This document shows positions 8,038 to 17,500 of a stretch of 64,000 nt of DNA, in pieces. The translations under genes were made by a program, and so were the position numbers. Origin of the DNA: Sporosarcina sp. Marseille-Q4943. GTDB lineage: Bacteria > Bacillota > Bacilli > Bacillales_A > Planococcaceae. The DNA lies in contig NZ_OX031157.1 of NCBI RefSeq assembly GCF_943736995.1, positions 558,001 to 622,000 on the forward strand, read 5' to 3'. Positions within the stretch are counted from its first letter, which is position 1; each line of letters opens with the position of its first letter. The notes beneath the pieces are model-generated. The model ran no database searches. It was not told the DNA's origin and saw only the letters and a program-made list of their open reading frames with translations.

Positions 8038-9792
8038 ATGAACATAGTCCTTACAACATTAAATGCAAAATATATTCACACGAATCTCGCAATACGATAT
8101 TTAAAATCGTATGCAATGCCCGAATACGAACCTATCTTGGCTGAGTATACAATCAAAGATCCGACTTTAAATATTGTATCAGACATTTATCAAAAAAAGC
8201 CAAATATTGTCGGATTCAGTTTGTACATATGGAATATTGAAGAGTCGATCAAAGTCATCAGGATATTAAAGAAAACGAATCCTGAGATGGTCATTGTAGC
8301 TGGAGGACCCGAAGTGACCTACGACTTTGACAAGTGGTTGGAAAAAGTGCCTGAAATCGATTTCATCGTACTTGGCGAAGGGGAAAGGACCTTTAAACAA
8401 TTACTTGATTACCATTCGGGAAAAATTGGCCTTCATGAAGTGCAAGGAATCGCCTATATGGAAGATGGCAAGATGAAATCCACTGCCCCCGGTCCAAAAC
8501 TCGACTTGCGTGAGCTGCCCTCCCCTTTCCGATTTCCTGAAGATGTCCCCCACCTGTCCAATCGGGTGACATACATCGAGACGAGTAGAGGCTGTCCGTT
8601 CTCTTGCCAATTCTGTCTGTCCTCGATCGAAGTCGGTGTCCGTTATTTTAATCGGGATGCGGTTAAAGATGACATTCGTTACTTGATGAAGAATGGGGCA
8701 AAGACAATCAAGTTCGTTGACCGCACCTTCAATATTAGCAGGAGCTATGCGATGGAGATGTTCCAATTCCTAATCGATGAACATCTTCCTGGAACAGTGT
8801 TCCAATTTGAAATTACGGGAGACATCATGCGTCCGGAAGTAATCGACTTTTTAAACGAAAACGCTCCCGCCGGCATCTTCCGTTTTGAAATCGGTGTCCA
8901 ATCGACGAATGACCTGACGAATGAGCTTGTGCAACGGAGACAGAATTTCGAAAAGCTGTCCAGAACTGTCACTATGGTGAAAGAAGGCGGGAAGATTGCG
9001 CAGCATCTTGATTTGATCGCCGGACTGCCGGAAGAGGATTATGATTCATTTAGAGATACATTCAACGATGTTTTTGCCATGCGTCCTGAAGAGCTGCAGT
9101 TAGGCTTCCTCAAGCTATTAAGAGGGACTGGATTGCGAATCCAGGCAGAACAATTCGGGTACACATATATCGATGAGGCCCCATACGAAATACTATCCAA
9201 TAACGTCCTGACATTCGATGACATTTTACGGATCAAGCAGACCGAAGACGTACTCGAAAAGTATTGGAATGACAACCGTATGCCTCGGACGGTTGAGTAT
9301 CTCGTATCGGAAGTGTTTGAAACGCCTTTCGACTTTTTCCAGCAATTCGGCACGTTTTGGGAAACGAAGGGTTGGTCCAGAATCGGCCACCAACTTCAAG
9401 ATTTATATACAAGGCTGGAAGAGTTCCTCCTCGAATATGGGAAAGCGGATATGAACATTGTCAGAAGCCTCATGAAAATCGATTATTTGGCCCATCACAC
9501 GTTCCAGCCTCGTCATATTTGGTGGACTGACGACTTGGAGCCGGAAGCATTGGCAGCTATCGAGCGGTCGATCTTGGATGACAAAGACCTGCTAGACAAA
9601 ATGGCGACGCCGACACGCCTTACTGAAAGAAACATCCGAAAGCATACATTCATCACCCCTGTCGCTGTCCGGCCAAAGGCAGCATCTGTACAGGATTTCG
9701 CTAAGGAAGACGGCTATCTCGTCACCTTCTTCTGCAAAGGGCAAAATCCGCAATTTCATTTTTTAAGAGACCAAATTAAGATTGTTAATTAA
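8038..9792 (+). CDS. B12-binding-type radical SAM protein with DUF4080-like tail
   Basis: A 584-residue protein. Residues 1-130 resemble a cobalamin-binding Rossmann fold (NIVGFSLYIWNIEE, VAGGPEVTYD, VLGEGERTF). The radical SAM core has the cluster cysteines C186, C190 and C193 in RGCPFSCQFC, and continues to FRFEIGVQSTN and LIAGLPEEDYDSF. The C-terminal ~200 residues match the long tail (DUF4080) of this subfamily. The reaction is unknown; related proteins include methylthiotransferases and methyltransferases. AAAGGAG precedes the ATG. The gene is monocistronic, and its own terminator has been split by the insertion element that follows. Confidence 0.88.
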   Translation: MNIVLTTLNAKYIHTNLAIRYLKSYAMPEYEPILAEYTIKDPTLNIVSDIYQKKPNIVGFSLYIWNIEESIKVIRILKKTNPEMVIVAGGPEVTYDFDKWLEKVPEIDFIVLGEGERTFKQLLDYHSGKIGLHEVQGIAYMEDGKMKSTAPGPKLDLRELPSPFRFPEDVPHLSNRVTYIETSRGCPFSCQFCLSSIEVGVRYFNRDAVKDDIRYLMKNGAKTIKFVDRTFNISRSYAMEMFQFLIDEHLPGTVFQFEITGDIMRPEVIDFLNENAPAGIFRFEIGVQSTNDLTNELVQRRQNFEKLSRTVTMVKEGGKIAQHLDLIAGLPEEDYDSFRDTFNDVFAMRPEELQLGFLKLLRGTGLRIQAEQFGYTYIDEAPYEILSNNVLTFDDILRIKQTEDVLEKYWNDNRMPRTVEYLVSEVFETPFDFFQQFGTFWETKGWSRIGHQLQDLYTRLEEFLLEYGKADMNIVRSLMKIDYLAHHTFQPRHIWWTDDLEPEALAAIERSILDDKDLLDKMATPTRLTERNIRKHTFITPVAVRPKAASVQDFAKEDGYLVTFFCKGQNPQFHFLRDQIKIVN

Positions 9793-9801
9793 TTAATAAA
9801 A

Positions 9802-9832
9802 AGCATCTTTCCTCTCTTTGAAGGGAAGATGC
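9802..9832. repeat. Left copy of duplicated terminator hairpin
   Basis: AGCATCTTTCC and GGGAAGATGC form a stem. The same 31 bases recur at 10759-10789 with two mismatches. This copy has a T run only on the minus-strand side (plus-strand AAAAA before it) and has lost the plus-strand T run, as expected for a bidirectional terminator split by an insertion. Confidence 0.85.
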
Positions 9833-9836
9833 CTCA

Positions 9837-9890
9837 GACTGTAGACAAACACCCTGAATTTTCGGGTTTGCCTACAGTCTTTTTTCTTTT
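9837..9890 (+). terminator. Intrinsic terminator inside left end of the IS remnant
   Basis: GACTGTAG-CAAAC and GTTTG-CTACAGTC form a long imperfect stem with a CCCTGAATTTTCGGG tip, followed by TTTTTTCTTTT. It would stop transcripts entering the element from the radical SAM gene and stands in for the disrupted native terminator. Confidence 0.85.
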
Positions 9891-9912
9891 AAAATAGACA
9901 TAAAGCTAAAAG

Positions 9913-10040
9913 TGTTGATTTCCGCTTCGAGCGGACGCTTTCCGCGGACACGGCTTCAGCCGCTTCCCTCGCTACGCTCAGTCCAGGGTCTTCAGCTCGT
10001 GCTGTTCCCGCAGGAGTCGCCGCTCTCCGCTTCAATCAAC
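9913..10040 (+). repeat. GTTGATT...AATCAAC family repeat, copy 1
   Basis: This is a GC-rich 128-base unit with GTTGAT/ATCAAC ends. It contains GCGGACGCTTTCCGCGG and CGCAGGAGTCGCCGC. The reverse complement of 10543-10668 shares the ends, GCGGACGCTTTCC, the middle GTCTTCA and CAGGAGTCGCCGC. I recall many such units scattered in Bacillales genomes, but this cannot be checked here. Confidence 0.8.
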
Positions 10041-10073
10041 GATGTTTCCTATTAAATGAATGAGGTGATGGAT

Positions 10074-10532
10074 ATGTTGACGAATAATCAAATTAATGAA
10101 CGCGAAAAGCCGGAAATGCTGACAATAGAAGAGTTAGTTCCTCAATACTCTGGTGCGCAAACTGGATGTAGCCATTGATTTTTCCTTTATCTATCCATTA
10201 GTTGAAGATCTTTACTCATCCATTGGGAGACCCAGCATAGATTCTGTGGTACTGATCAAGATGACATTCATTCAGTATACATTCGGCATCCGCTCCATGC
10301 GTCAGACAATCAAGGAAATTGAAACGAACGTGGCATATCGCTGGTTCCTAGGCTTTGGCTTTCATACAGAGGTTCCTCACTTCTCCACGTTCGGGAAGAA
10401 CTACCCCTCCGGGGACATAAAAAAATATCCATGCAGGCGATGCTAACTTTTTCTGCCATAAATTTGAAGAAGCTGGCCAGTTGGACGTGGAGAGCGCCGG
10501 CTATGGAGGCTGAAATGATACCCCTGTCTTAA
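10074..10532 (+). pseudogene. IS1182-family transposase, frameshifted and internally deleted
   Basis: The start MLTNNQINEREKPEMLTIEEL at 10074 (GAGGTG six bases upstream) matches the N-terminus of IS1182-type transposases. A one-base loss near 10150 breaks the frame. The next frame then gives VRKLDVAIDFSFIYPLV through HFSTFGKNY. At about 10402 the sequence jumps to the family C-terminus (ISMQAMLTFSAINLKKLASW), read in a third frame, and stops at 10532. The DDE catalytic region between is absent. No functional product is expected. Confidence 0.88.
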
Positions 10533-10542
10533 AGGATTTCCA

Positions 10543-10668
10543 GTTGATTGGAGTGCAGGGCGGCGACTCCTGGGGGATTAGCGTAGCGTGAAGACCCCGC
10601 AGGAGCGAAGCGACGAGGAGGCTGAGGGCAAGCCCCCCGGAAAGCGTCCGCCCGGAACGGAAATCAAC
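10543..10668 (-). repeat. GTTGATT...AATCAAC family repeat, copy 2 (inverted)
   Basis: This 126-base unit starts GTTGATTGGAG and ends GGAAATCAAC. Its reverse complement resembles 9913-10040 at both ends and in the middle. With copy 1 it forms a long inverted pair around the transposase remnant. A smaller hairpin (GGGTTGGAAAT/ATTTCCAACCC) follows at 10715-10741. Confidence 0.78.
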
Positions 10669-10758
10669 GTTATTTCAGTCTACTGACAGTTAAAATGTAG
10701 ATGTATAAGCAAAAGGGTTGGAAATCTATGATTTCCAACCCCTTTATCTACAGTCTGA

Positions 10759-10795
10759 AGCATCTTTCCTCTCATTGAAGGAAAGATGCTTTTTC
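10759..10795. terminator. Right copy of duplicated terminator hairpin, with plus-strand T run
   Basis: AGCATCTTTCC pairs with GGAAAGATGC and is followed by TTTTT on the plus strand. The minus-strand side, which should end the potassium transporter transcript, is followed by the IS end rather than a T run. The IS-borne hairpin at 10715-10741 may replace it. Confidence 0.8.
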
Positions 10796-12143
10796 ATCCG
10801 ATAATGACACGTTCTTTAGGATAGGAAAAAGGCTTTTTGTTCGTCTTCCCGCCTAATGTATACAGGAACGAAATAAGTCCGACCCGTCCAATAAACATAA
10901 GTACCATAATGATTAATTTACCGATAACAGACAAGTCGGATGTAATCCCGAGCGACATGCCGCAAGTACCGAATGCAGAAGTAATTTCAAATAATAGTGC
11001 GACGACCGGCACGTCCTTTTCAGTAAGGAGCAAAATAAGCAAAGCTGTCATAACCATAACCGCCGCAAGCAAAATGACTGCATAAGAGCGGTAGACGTCT
11101 ATAAGCTTAATTTCACGTCGGAATATGTTGATGACATTATTGCCCTGGGCAAAGTTGAATAGGAACAGCAACGCGATGGCGAATGTTGTCGTCCGAATCC
11201 CCCCACCTACCGAACTCGGGGAAGCCCCGATGAACATCAAGGAAGAAATGAAAATGTCAGTCGCCTCACTGAACTGCGTAATATCATACGTCGTCAATCC
11301 GGCGGACCGTGAAGAGACAGAGTGAAACAATGATGCAAAGATTTTTTCATGCCATGCGAGCCCTTTGAAAGAGTGGAATGACTCCAGGATGAATATGAGC
11401 AAAGCCCCCCATAAAAGAAGTAGACCGAAAGTGACCGTCGTAATTTTCGTGAAGAGAGAAAACCTGAAATTGGGCACTTTCTTCGAGAAAAAGCTCTTCA
11501 CTTCGATGAGGACCGGAAAACCGATGGCGCCAAGGACAATTAAAATCATCGTGACAGTTTGCACGAAGTAGTCATTGAAATAAGGGTGCAACGAGGATCC
11601 GGTAATATCGAAACCGGCATTCGTCGTTGCGGATACCGACATGAACATCCCATTCAACAATGCTTCACGGAACGAGTCGTAATACTTCATGATATACAAT
11701 GTCAGTATAATTCCACCAGTGATTTCAATCAAAAAGATAATCCGAACAATTTGTTTAATGAGCTCGACAACTCCGGCTAGCGAATATTGGTTATGGTCCA
11801 CCATAATAAGCTGACGTTCACGAAGTCCGATTCGCTTCTTGACCAATAGCCAGAAAAAGGTCCCGATCGACATGATACCGATGCCGCCTAATTGAAGGAC
11901 GAGCATGAGCATGCATAACCCGAAGACCGAATAGGTGTCCCCTATGCTAATAGGAGTCAGTCCAGTCACACTCACCGCACTTACAGCTGTGAACAGACTA
12001 TCTATGAAGCTGACGTCGACGCCCGGCAAATAAACACCCGGCAAATTCAACAATAAGAAGGAAAATCCGATAGCCAAGAAATAATAAAACACAATAACTT
12101 GTGCAGGTGTAAACCGATGGAGATTTTCCCTTGTGAATTTCAT
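10794..12143 (-). CDS. TrkH/KtrB-type potassium uptake membrane subunit (KtrB or KtrD)
   Basis: A 449-residue channel-like transporter with four M1-P-M2 repeats. Filter-type glycines lie in SAVSVTGLTP, ATTNAGFDITG, SSRSAGLTTYD and SAFGTCGMSLG. This arrangement is that of the K+-translocating subunit of Ktr systems, which needs a cytosolic RCK partner (KtrA/KtrC). No such gene lies nearby, which fits the KtrD situation in Bacillus where the partner is elsewhere; KtrB cannot be excluded. AGAAAGG precedes the ATG. The 3' end abuts the insertion-split terminator. Confidence 0.87.
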   Translation of the reverse strand: MKFTRENLHRFTPAQVIVFYYFLAIGFSFLLLNLPGVYLPGVDVSFIDSLFTAVSAVSVTGLTPISIGDTYSVFGLCMLMLVLQLGGIGIMSIGTFFWLLVKKRIGLRERQLIMVDHNQYSLAGVVELIKQIVRIIFLIEITGGIILTLYIMKYYDSFREALLNGMFMSVSATTNAGFDITGSSLHPYFNDYFVQTVTMILIVLGAIGFPVLIEVKSFFSKKVPNFRFSLFTKITTVTFGLLLLWGALLIFILESFHSFKGLAWHEKIFASLFHSVSSRSAGLTTYDITQFSEATDIFISSLMFIGASPSSVGGGIRTTTFAIALLFLFNFAQGNNVINIFRREIKLIDVYRSYAVILLAAVMVMTALLILLLTEKDVPVVALLFEITSAFGTCGMSLGITSDLSVIGKLIIMVLMFIGRVGLISFLYTLGGKTNKKPFSYPKERVIIG

Positions 12144-12223
12144 AAGATCAGACCTTTCTAAAAAGAGGGAATCATCTTCCCATTTTAGTGAACTTCTCTG
12201 AAAAAGGAAAGAAAACTACAATG

Positions 12224-12262
12224 AAAAAACTTTGACCGGTACATTTATCATGTACCGGTCAA
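12224..12262 (-). terminator. Intrinsic terminator of the TerC gene
   Basis: A perfect 13-bp stem TTGACCGGTACAT/ATGTACCGGTCAA with a five-base loop, followed on the minus strand by AGTTTTTT. Confidence 0.9.
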
Positions 12263-12268
12263 TGTGCA

Positions 12269-13021
12269 TCACGCTTTTTTTCGATTTTTCGCCATGGCTG
12301 TCAAGTAACCGCCTACAGCAATTGCCAAAAGGACTACCCAGAAGATTGACTTCCAAATTGTCGAATGTGGAAACGCCTCATCGATAATCTGAAGTTTAGG
12401 ATGCGACAATGTCAACACGACCAATTTAACCCCTACCCAGCCGACAATGAGAAATGCCGCTGTTTCTAGGGATGGGTATTTCTCAAGAAGCACAACGAAC
12501 TGTCTTGCAGCAAAGCGGATAATGACGAGACCGATGATTCCGCCGAGCAACATGACGACGAATTGTCCTCCGTTGATGCCACCGATATGAAAGTCACCAA
12601 GCTCCGGCAATGTCACTGCTAAAGCGACTGCAGCAAGCATCGAATCGAGGGCGAATGCGATATCTGCAAGCTCCACCTTAAACACCGTCATCCAGAAGCC
12701 GGATTGCTTTCGCTGTTTTTTCACATCATCATGATCATCTTTCCCTCTATCTAATAAGGCTTTGATCGATATGAATAATAGATACGCCGCCCCTAACGCT
12801 TGTATTTGCCAAATATTCACTAAAAACGTAATCATGAACAACGCAGCGAAACGGAAGACAAATGCCCCGAGCAGCCCATAGAATAATGCTTTTTTCTGTT
12901 GCGGCTTCGGAAGGTGTTTCACCATAACAGCCATGACAACAGCATTATCCGCAGCTAACAATCCTTCGAGTGCAATCAATACAACTAGTACCCATGCGTA
13001 TTCCAATAATATTGCTTCCAA
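12269..13021 (-). CDS. TerC family integral membrane protein (YkoY/YceF-type)
   Basis: The 250-residue product has about seven membrane helices. Conserved acidic residues in LIALEGLLAADNAVVMAVM and VELADIAFALDSMLAAVAL are those thought to bind a metal ion. TerC proteins of this group have been linked to manganese handling and metalation of secreted proteins. The long leader upstream is a yybP-ykoY manganese riboswitch, so the gene should be switched on by high Mn2+. AAGGAGG precedes the ATG. Confidence 0.92.
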   Translation of the reverse strand: MEAILLEYAWVLVVLIALEGLLAADNAVVMAVMVKHLPKPQQKKALFYGLLGAFVFRFAALFMITFLVNIWQIQALGAAYLLFISIKALLDRGKDDHDDVKKQRKQSGFWMTVFKVELADIAFALDSMLAAVALAVTLPELGDFHIGGINGGQFVVMLLGGIIGLVIIRFAARQFVVLLEKYPSLETAAFLIVGWVGVKLVVLTLSHPKLQIIDEAFPHSTIWKSIFWVVLLAIAVGGYLTAMAKNRKKA

Positions 13022-13044
13022 CTTATTTCCTCCTTATTTCTCCA

Positions 13045-13079
13045 AATAAAAAAACCCTCACCTAATAAAAGGCAAAGGT
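13045..13079 (-). terminator. Expression-platform terminator of the Mn2+ riboswitch
   Basis: On the minus strand CCTTTGCCT can pair, with G-U wobbles, with AGGTGAGGG, followed by seven T. The 5' half of this stem lies inside the conserved 3' part of the riboswitch (GCGAGACCTTTGCC), so ligand-bound aptamer and terminator exclude each other. Confidence 0.75.
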
Positions 13080-13312
13080 CTCGCTAAGTCAGAAATTTAT
13101 CCCGCATTAACTGTCTGTAAAATACCCGCTATCGGGTATCATCAGACAGTAAATGCCCGATCGGTTCAACTAACAATCAGTGGTAAAAGCCTCCACTGAT
13201 TGAAGTTTCACTTTATGTAGTCAAAATCCTGCTATCATAACCGATGGCGCTTGCCATGTATTGACGACTATGAAATAGGTTGCCCTATAGCTACTCCCCT
13301 TTGACAACTGTC
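13071..13312 (-). ncRNA. yybP-ykoY manganese riboswitch
   Basis: On the minus strand the leader begins with the hallmark AAAGGGGAGTAGC (13303-13291), continues through GTCGTCA and ACATGGCAAGCGCC, and ends with GCGAGACCTTTGCC. These are the conserved segments of the yybP-ykoY family. Between them are extra hairpins, AATCAGTGG/CCACTGATT and CTGTCTG/CAGACAG with an inner ATACCCG/CGGGTAT, that enlarge the variable arm. It precedes a TerC gene, a known context. Confidence 0.92.
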
Positions 13313-13348
13313 AAAAGAATTATTGAGTTGTTGAGTGATTCTGTAGTG

Positions 13349-13377
13349 ATTATACCATCAAATATTTCCGGACACAA
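13349..13377 (-). promoter_or_regulatory. Promoter of riboswitch-TerC transcript
   Basis: On the minus strand TTGTGT and TATAAT are separated by 17 bases and lie 35-40 bases upstream of the first riboswitch stem. It starts directly after the stop codon of the upstream reductase gene. Confidence 0.75.
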
Positions 13378-13378
13378 T

Positions 13379-14470
13379 TTATTCACCTATTTTGATGTGA
13401 AAATTGATGTTACGCTTATGTTTCTCATAGTATTTCGCCATGGACGGGATTGTTTTTATGAAATCCGGGCAGACGATTAAGCTGCCTCCGAGAAGCTTTT
13501 CGGCTACCGATGTATCAAAATGGGAATTCCAATGTAAATAATCCAATGTCTCGATTTCAACCCCCAGCTTCCGCTGAACAAGAGTAGGTGTAAGCGCCAA
13601 TTCAACAATCTTCTGAGGTACTCTTCCTTTTGGCTTCCTACCGGTTAACGCAATTGTCATTGCCCTGAAAACTTCTTCAACAGGGTGTGGCGAAGGATCT
13701 GTCAAATGGACTGTCATGCCAACCGCTTCTTCTTTACTGGAGAGGTAGATTGAAGCTTTGAGAATATAATCGACCGGGACGACATTGATGCGGGATTGCG
13801 TCTTTCCAACGTACGGAATGAAAGGCAACCATCGTAAACGGTCTATCATATTCATGAAAAAATAAGGTCCATCAAACTTTATCGTTTCCCCCGTCACGGA
13901 ATGTCCACGGACAATTCCCGGTCGGATAACCGTGGTCGGCTTTTTGCTTTTAAGATCTTCAACAAGGAGCTCCGCCTCAAATTTCGTCTCCTCATAATGG
14001 TTTTTAAAAGCTTCCGGGCGAATAAGTTCCGTTTCCAATAAAAGACCTTCTCTCAAACCAGCGACATACGCTGTGCTGAAATACATGTATCGGTCTATCA
14101 ACGGATGTCCCTCAACAAACTCATTCACTCGACGTGTTCCTTCAACGTTCACCTTCCAAGCAATGTCGGGTTTTACAGCGAGGTCGTAAATAGCGGCCAA
14201 ATGCCATATGGTCAGCCTAAACCTACGTATTTCTGAAAGACTTTCCTTCGACAACGCAAGATCTGGCTCTGTAATATCGCCGATAATAATTTCTACAGGA
14301 ACCTCTTCGCCAACCTCTTTCATAATGTCACGAATCTTTTGCTGCGCATTTTCAGCTTCATGCTGCAAGACTAGCACATAAATCTTTTCAGCCTCGTCCT
14401 GACGGATTAACTCTTTAATGAGCTCAGTTGCAATGAACCCTGGAAATCCTGTAAAAAAATGAGTTCGCAT
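13379..14470 (-). CDS. Extended SDR / NAD-dependent reductase, fatty-acyl-reductase-like
   Basis: The 363-residue product begins with the nucleotide-binding pattern TGFPGFIATEL and has IIGDITEP and WHLAAIYD. The catalytic pair is Tyr and Lys in YEETKFEAELL, preceded by the Ser of MYFSTAYVAG. These features match extended short-chain dehydrogenases of the NAD_binding_4 type (thioester reductases, fatty acyl reductases). The substrate is unknown. GAGGAG lies before the ATG. It is a single gene; the promoter of the following riboswitch starts at its stop codon. Confidence 0.85.
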   Translation of the reverse strand: MRTHFFTGFPGFIATELIKELIRQDEAEKIYVLVLQHEAENAQQKIRDIMKEVGEEVPVEIIIGDITEPDLALSKESLSEIRRFRLTIWHLAAIYDLAVKPDIAWKVNVEGTRRVNEFVEGHPLIDRYMYFSTAYVAGLREGLLLETELIRPEAFKNHYEETKFEAELLVEDLKSKKPTTVIRPGIVRGHSVTGETIKFDGPYFFMNMIDRLRWLPFIPYVGKTQSRINVVPVDYILKASIYLSSKEEAVGMTVHLTDPSPHPVEEVFRAMTIALTGRKPKGRVPQKIVELALTPTLVQRKLGVEIETLDYLHWNSHFDTSVAEKLLGGSLIVCPDFIKTIPSMAKYYEKHKRNINFHIKIGE

Positions 14471-14548
14471 AGTTTCTCCTCTTTTTCATCCATTATAGCA
14501 CTATAATAAACAGATTCATATAATCATTCATACTATTTGAAATTAAAG

Positions 14549-14578
14549 AGAACCCAGAGACATTTTGCATCTCCGGGC
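14549..14578 (-). terminator. Likely terminator of the RND exporter gene
   Basis: CCCGGAGA and TCTCTGGG form an 8-bp stem on the minus strand with a nine-base loop. The following T run is interrupted (TTCTCTTT). Confidence 0.55.
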
Positions 14579-14587
14579 ATGAAGCTT

Positions 14588-17500
14588 TTATTTATTTATT
14601 TCAACGGCTCGTCTTCTCGTTTGCCGGTCGAACAAGCTATAGATGATTGGAACGATATACAGCGTCAGGAAGGTGGAACTGATCAATCCTCCGATAACAG
14701 CAATCCCCATCGGCTGGTTCATTTCCGTCCCTTCACCGATGCCGAGCGCCAATGGCAACAATCCTAGAATCGTCGTCAAGGCTGTCATCAAAATTGGCCG
14801 GACACGATCCCGCACTGATGCGATAATAGCGTCATACGAAGACATGCCCGCCTCTTTCCGCTGATTTATATAATCGACGAGGACGATTCCGTTATTGACG
14901 ACGATACCGACGAGCACGAGAATGCCGATGACCGCAGTCACGCTGATCGGCGTGTTCGTCACAAATAAGCCGATTGCCACCCCGATTACCATTAGCGGCA
15001 CGGAGAACATGATGACGAACGGATACTTGAATGACTCGAACTGCGCCGCCATGACGATGTAGACGAGGACAACTGCAAGGACGATCGCCATGAGCATGTC
15101 ATTGATGGCACTCTCGAACAGTTCCCGATCGCCGCCATAGGACATTTCCGTCTCATCAGGCAGATCGATGCGCTCCACGATTTCATTCACTTTGGTAGTC
15201 ATGTCGCCTAGTGATCTAGACGATTCATATTTTACATTGAAGGTGACCGAGTGGGCTTGGTCGACACGCTGGATGGAAACAGGCCCTTCCTCAATGGAAA
15301 TCTTTGCGACGTCACGTAGTGCAATGAATGCACCAGACGGCGCTCTCAATTTGAGCTGCTTCAGTTTCTCAATGCTGTTCCGGTACCTTTCATCGTATTG
15401 TACGACGATTGAGACAACATTCTCCTTCTTATCAACGAATTGCGAAGCAAATTGACCGCGTGTTATTGAATTCACAGTTTGCGCGATTTGATAAGGCGCG
15501 AGTCCAAGGTCGGATGCCTTCTCTCGATTTACATCAATATGGATCTCTTCGACCGTATCTTGAAGATTATTCGAAATTTCAAGTACCGAATCCAATTTCC
15601 GCAGTTCTGCATCGAGTTTAGCTACCGATTCGTTCAGTCTTGCCTCGTTCGTATCTTTCAATGTAAAAGATAATGTATTCGGACTGGATCCCGCTGCAGT
15701 CTGCATGTCAAAGCTGACGCTTGCATCTTCTCCTACTAGACTCAGCACATCGGGTTGTACGTCATCAACAAACTCGAATACTGAACGATTCCTTTCGGCA
15801 AGAGGTGCGAGCTTGACGTACATTTCGGCACGATCTGATTCCGATCCGCCTTGCGCCATACTTTGCTGCGTCCCTCCGATAAGACTGACATAAACATCGA
15901 TATCTTTTTCCTCTTTCAACCTGCTCTCTATCTTTTTCACGACGTCATTTGTGGAAGATAGCGATGACCCATTCGGCATCTTAATAGAGATGCTGAAGAA
16001 GCCCTCATCCGTCGGGGGAAGAAATTCAGTGCCAACCTTGAATAAACCGAAACCGCTCCCGGCAAGAAGGACGACCGTCAAAAGCAGTATGACAGCACGG
16101 TGCCTGAGCGACCATTTAACAGATCGTTCAAATCTGTTCAACGTCTTTGAACGGCGTCTTCTCGCTTCGATATTTTTTCGTGGCCGCGTAAGCATCCGGC
16201 TTGCCATCATCGGCACTACTGTCAATGCAACGACGAGGGACGCAAAAAGACTGAACGAAATCGTCAATGCGAATTCCGTGAAAATCTGCCCAATCAAACC
16301 ACTTATGAAAATGACGGGGACAAACACAGCAAGTGTTGTCAATGTCGAAGCGGTAATAGCGCCGCTAATCTCTTTAGCACCATCCCTTGCCGCTTCTACC
16401 CTATCTTTCCCCATCGCTATATGCCGTTCGATGTTTTCAATAACAACAATCGCGTTATCGACCAACATCCCGATTCCTAGCGCCAACGCGCCAAGCGTCA
16501 TGATGTTGAGCGAAAAATCGGCAAAAAACATAAGCACAAACGTGACGATGACCGAATAGGGAATGGCGATGCCGATAATGATTGGGCTTTTAATTCCCCT
16601 TAGGAATAAGAATAGAACGATCATCGCAAATAATCCGCCAAGCAACAATGATTGTCCTATATTTCCAACGGCGAGCTTCACATAGTCACCTTGGTCGAAC
16701 AGAATATCCGCTTCGACACCTTTATATTCCTCTTGTGCAAGTAACTTATCCAACGCATCCTTGAATGCTGTTGAAACCGTTGCTGTATTTGCACCAGATT
16801 CCTGCAGCACCGACATGAGGACAGCCTGCTGATCATTTGCCCTCGTTTCAGAACTCGATTTTGCTTCAAGCATCGCAACGTCTGCAACATCTGCAATTCT
16901 CACTTTGCCGTCAGTCAGCGGATTGACACCGACGGCGACATTCCTGATGTCAGTTATTGTCGTCAGTGCACTAATGATCCTCGTTGTCAGTTGCTTTCCG
17001 TCGTTTGTTTCAATCGGTTCACCAGGCATCGATACATTGTTCGCTTGGATCGCCTGAACAATATCCGACTGAACTAGCCCAAAATTCTCAAGCTTTTTCT
17101 GATCAAGGATGACTTGAACTTCTTCTACCAGTTTACCTGTAACTGTGACGCTCGCGACTCCCTTCGTCCGCCTTAGCTCAGTTTCGAGCCTTTCGGCAAT
17201 ATCTCGTATATCCGCTTCTTCCGAGCTCGTCCGAAGCGATAACTGAATGACCGGGAATTGGGCAGGGTCGAACTTCATGAATCTAGGAGCATTCGCGCCT
17301 TCAGGAACCGGCACTTGGTCGATGCGTTGCATGATGTCCAGTTGTACATCATCGATTTTAGTGGACCAGTCAAACATGAGAAGAATGAAGTTTGCGCCTT
17401 CCTGTGAAGACGATTGCATTGATTTTAAGCCAGGCGCGGTAGATAAACTTGCCTCCAGCGGCTTCGTCAGTTTCTCACTCACTTCGGTGGAGGAAGCTCC

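Larger units (their letters stand above)
9834..10758 (+). mobile_element. Remnant of an IS1182-family insertion element
   Basis: Terminal inverted repeats TCAGACTGTAGA (9834-9845) and its complement (10747-10758) bound a 925-base element. Inside are an intrinsic terminator next to the left end, two inverted copies of a ~127-base repeat, and a transposase gene that has a frameshift and lacks its catalytic middle. The flanks are two near-identical 31-base copies of a terminator hairpin, best read as a long target duplication. The element is too broken to move by itself, but the ends remain. Confidence 0.85.

Noticed and set aside
15951..16559. 202-codon plus-strand frame inside the RND exporter
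   Set aside because: Shadow of a well-supported long gene on the other strand.
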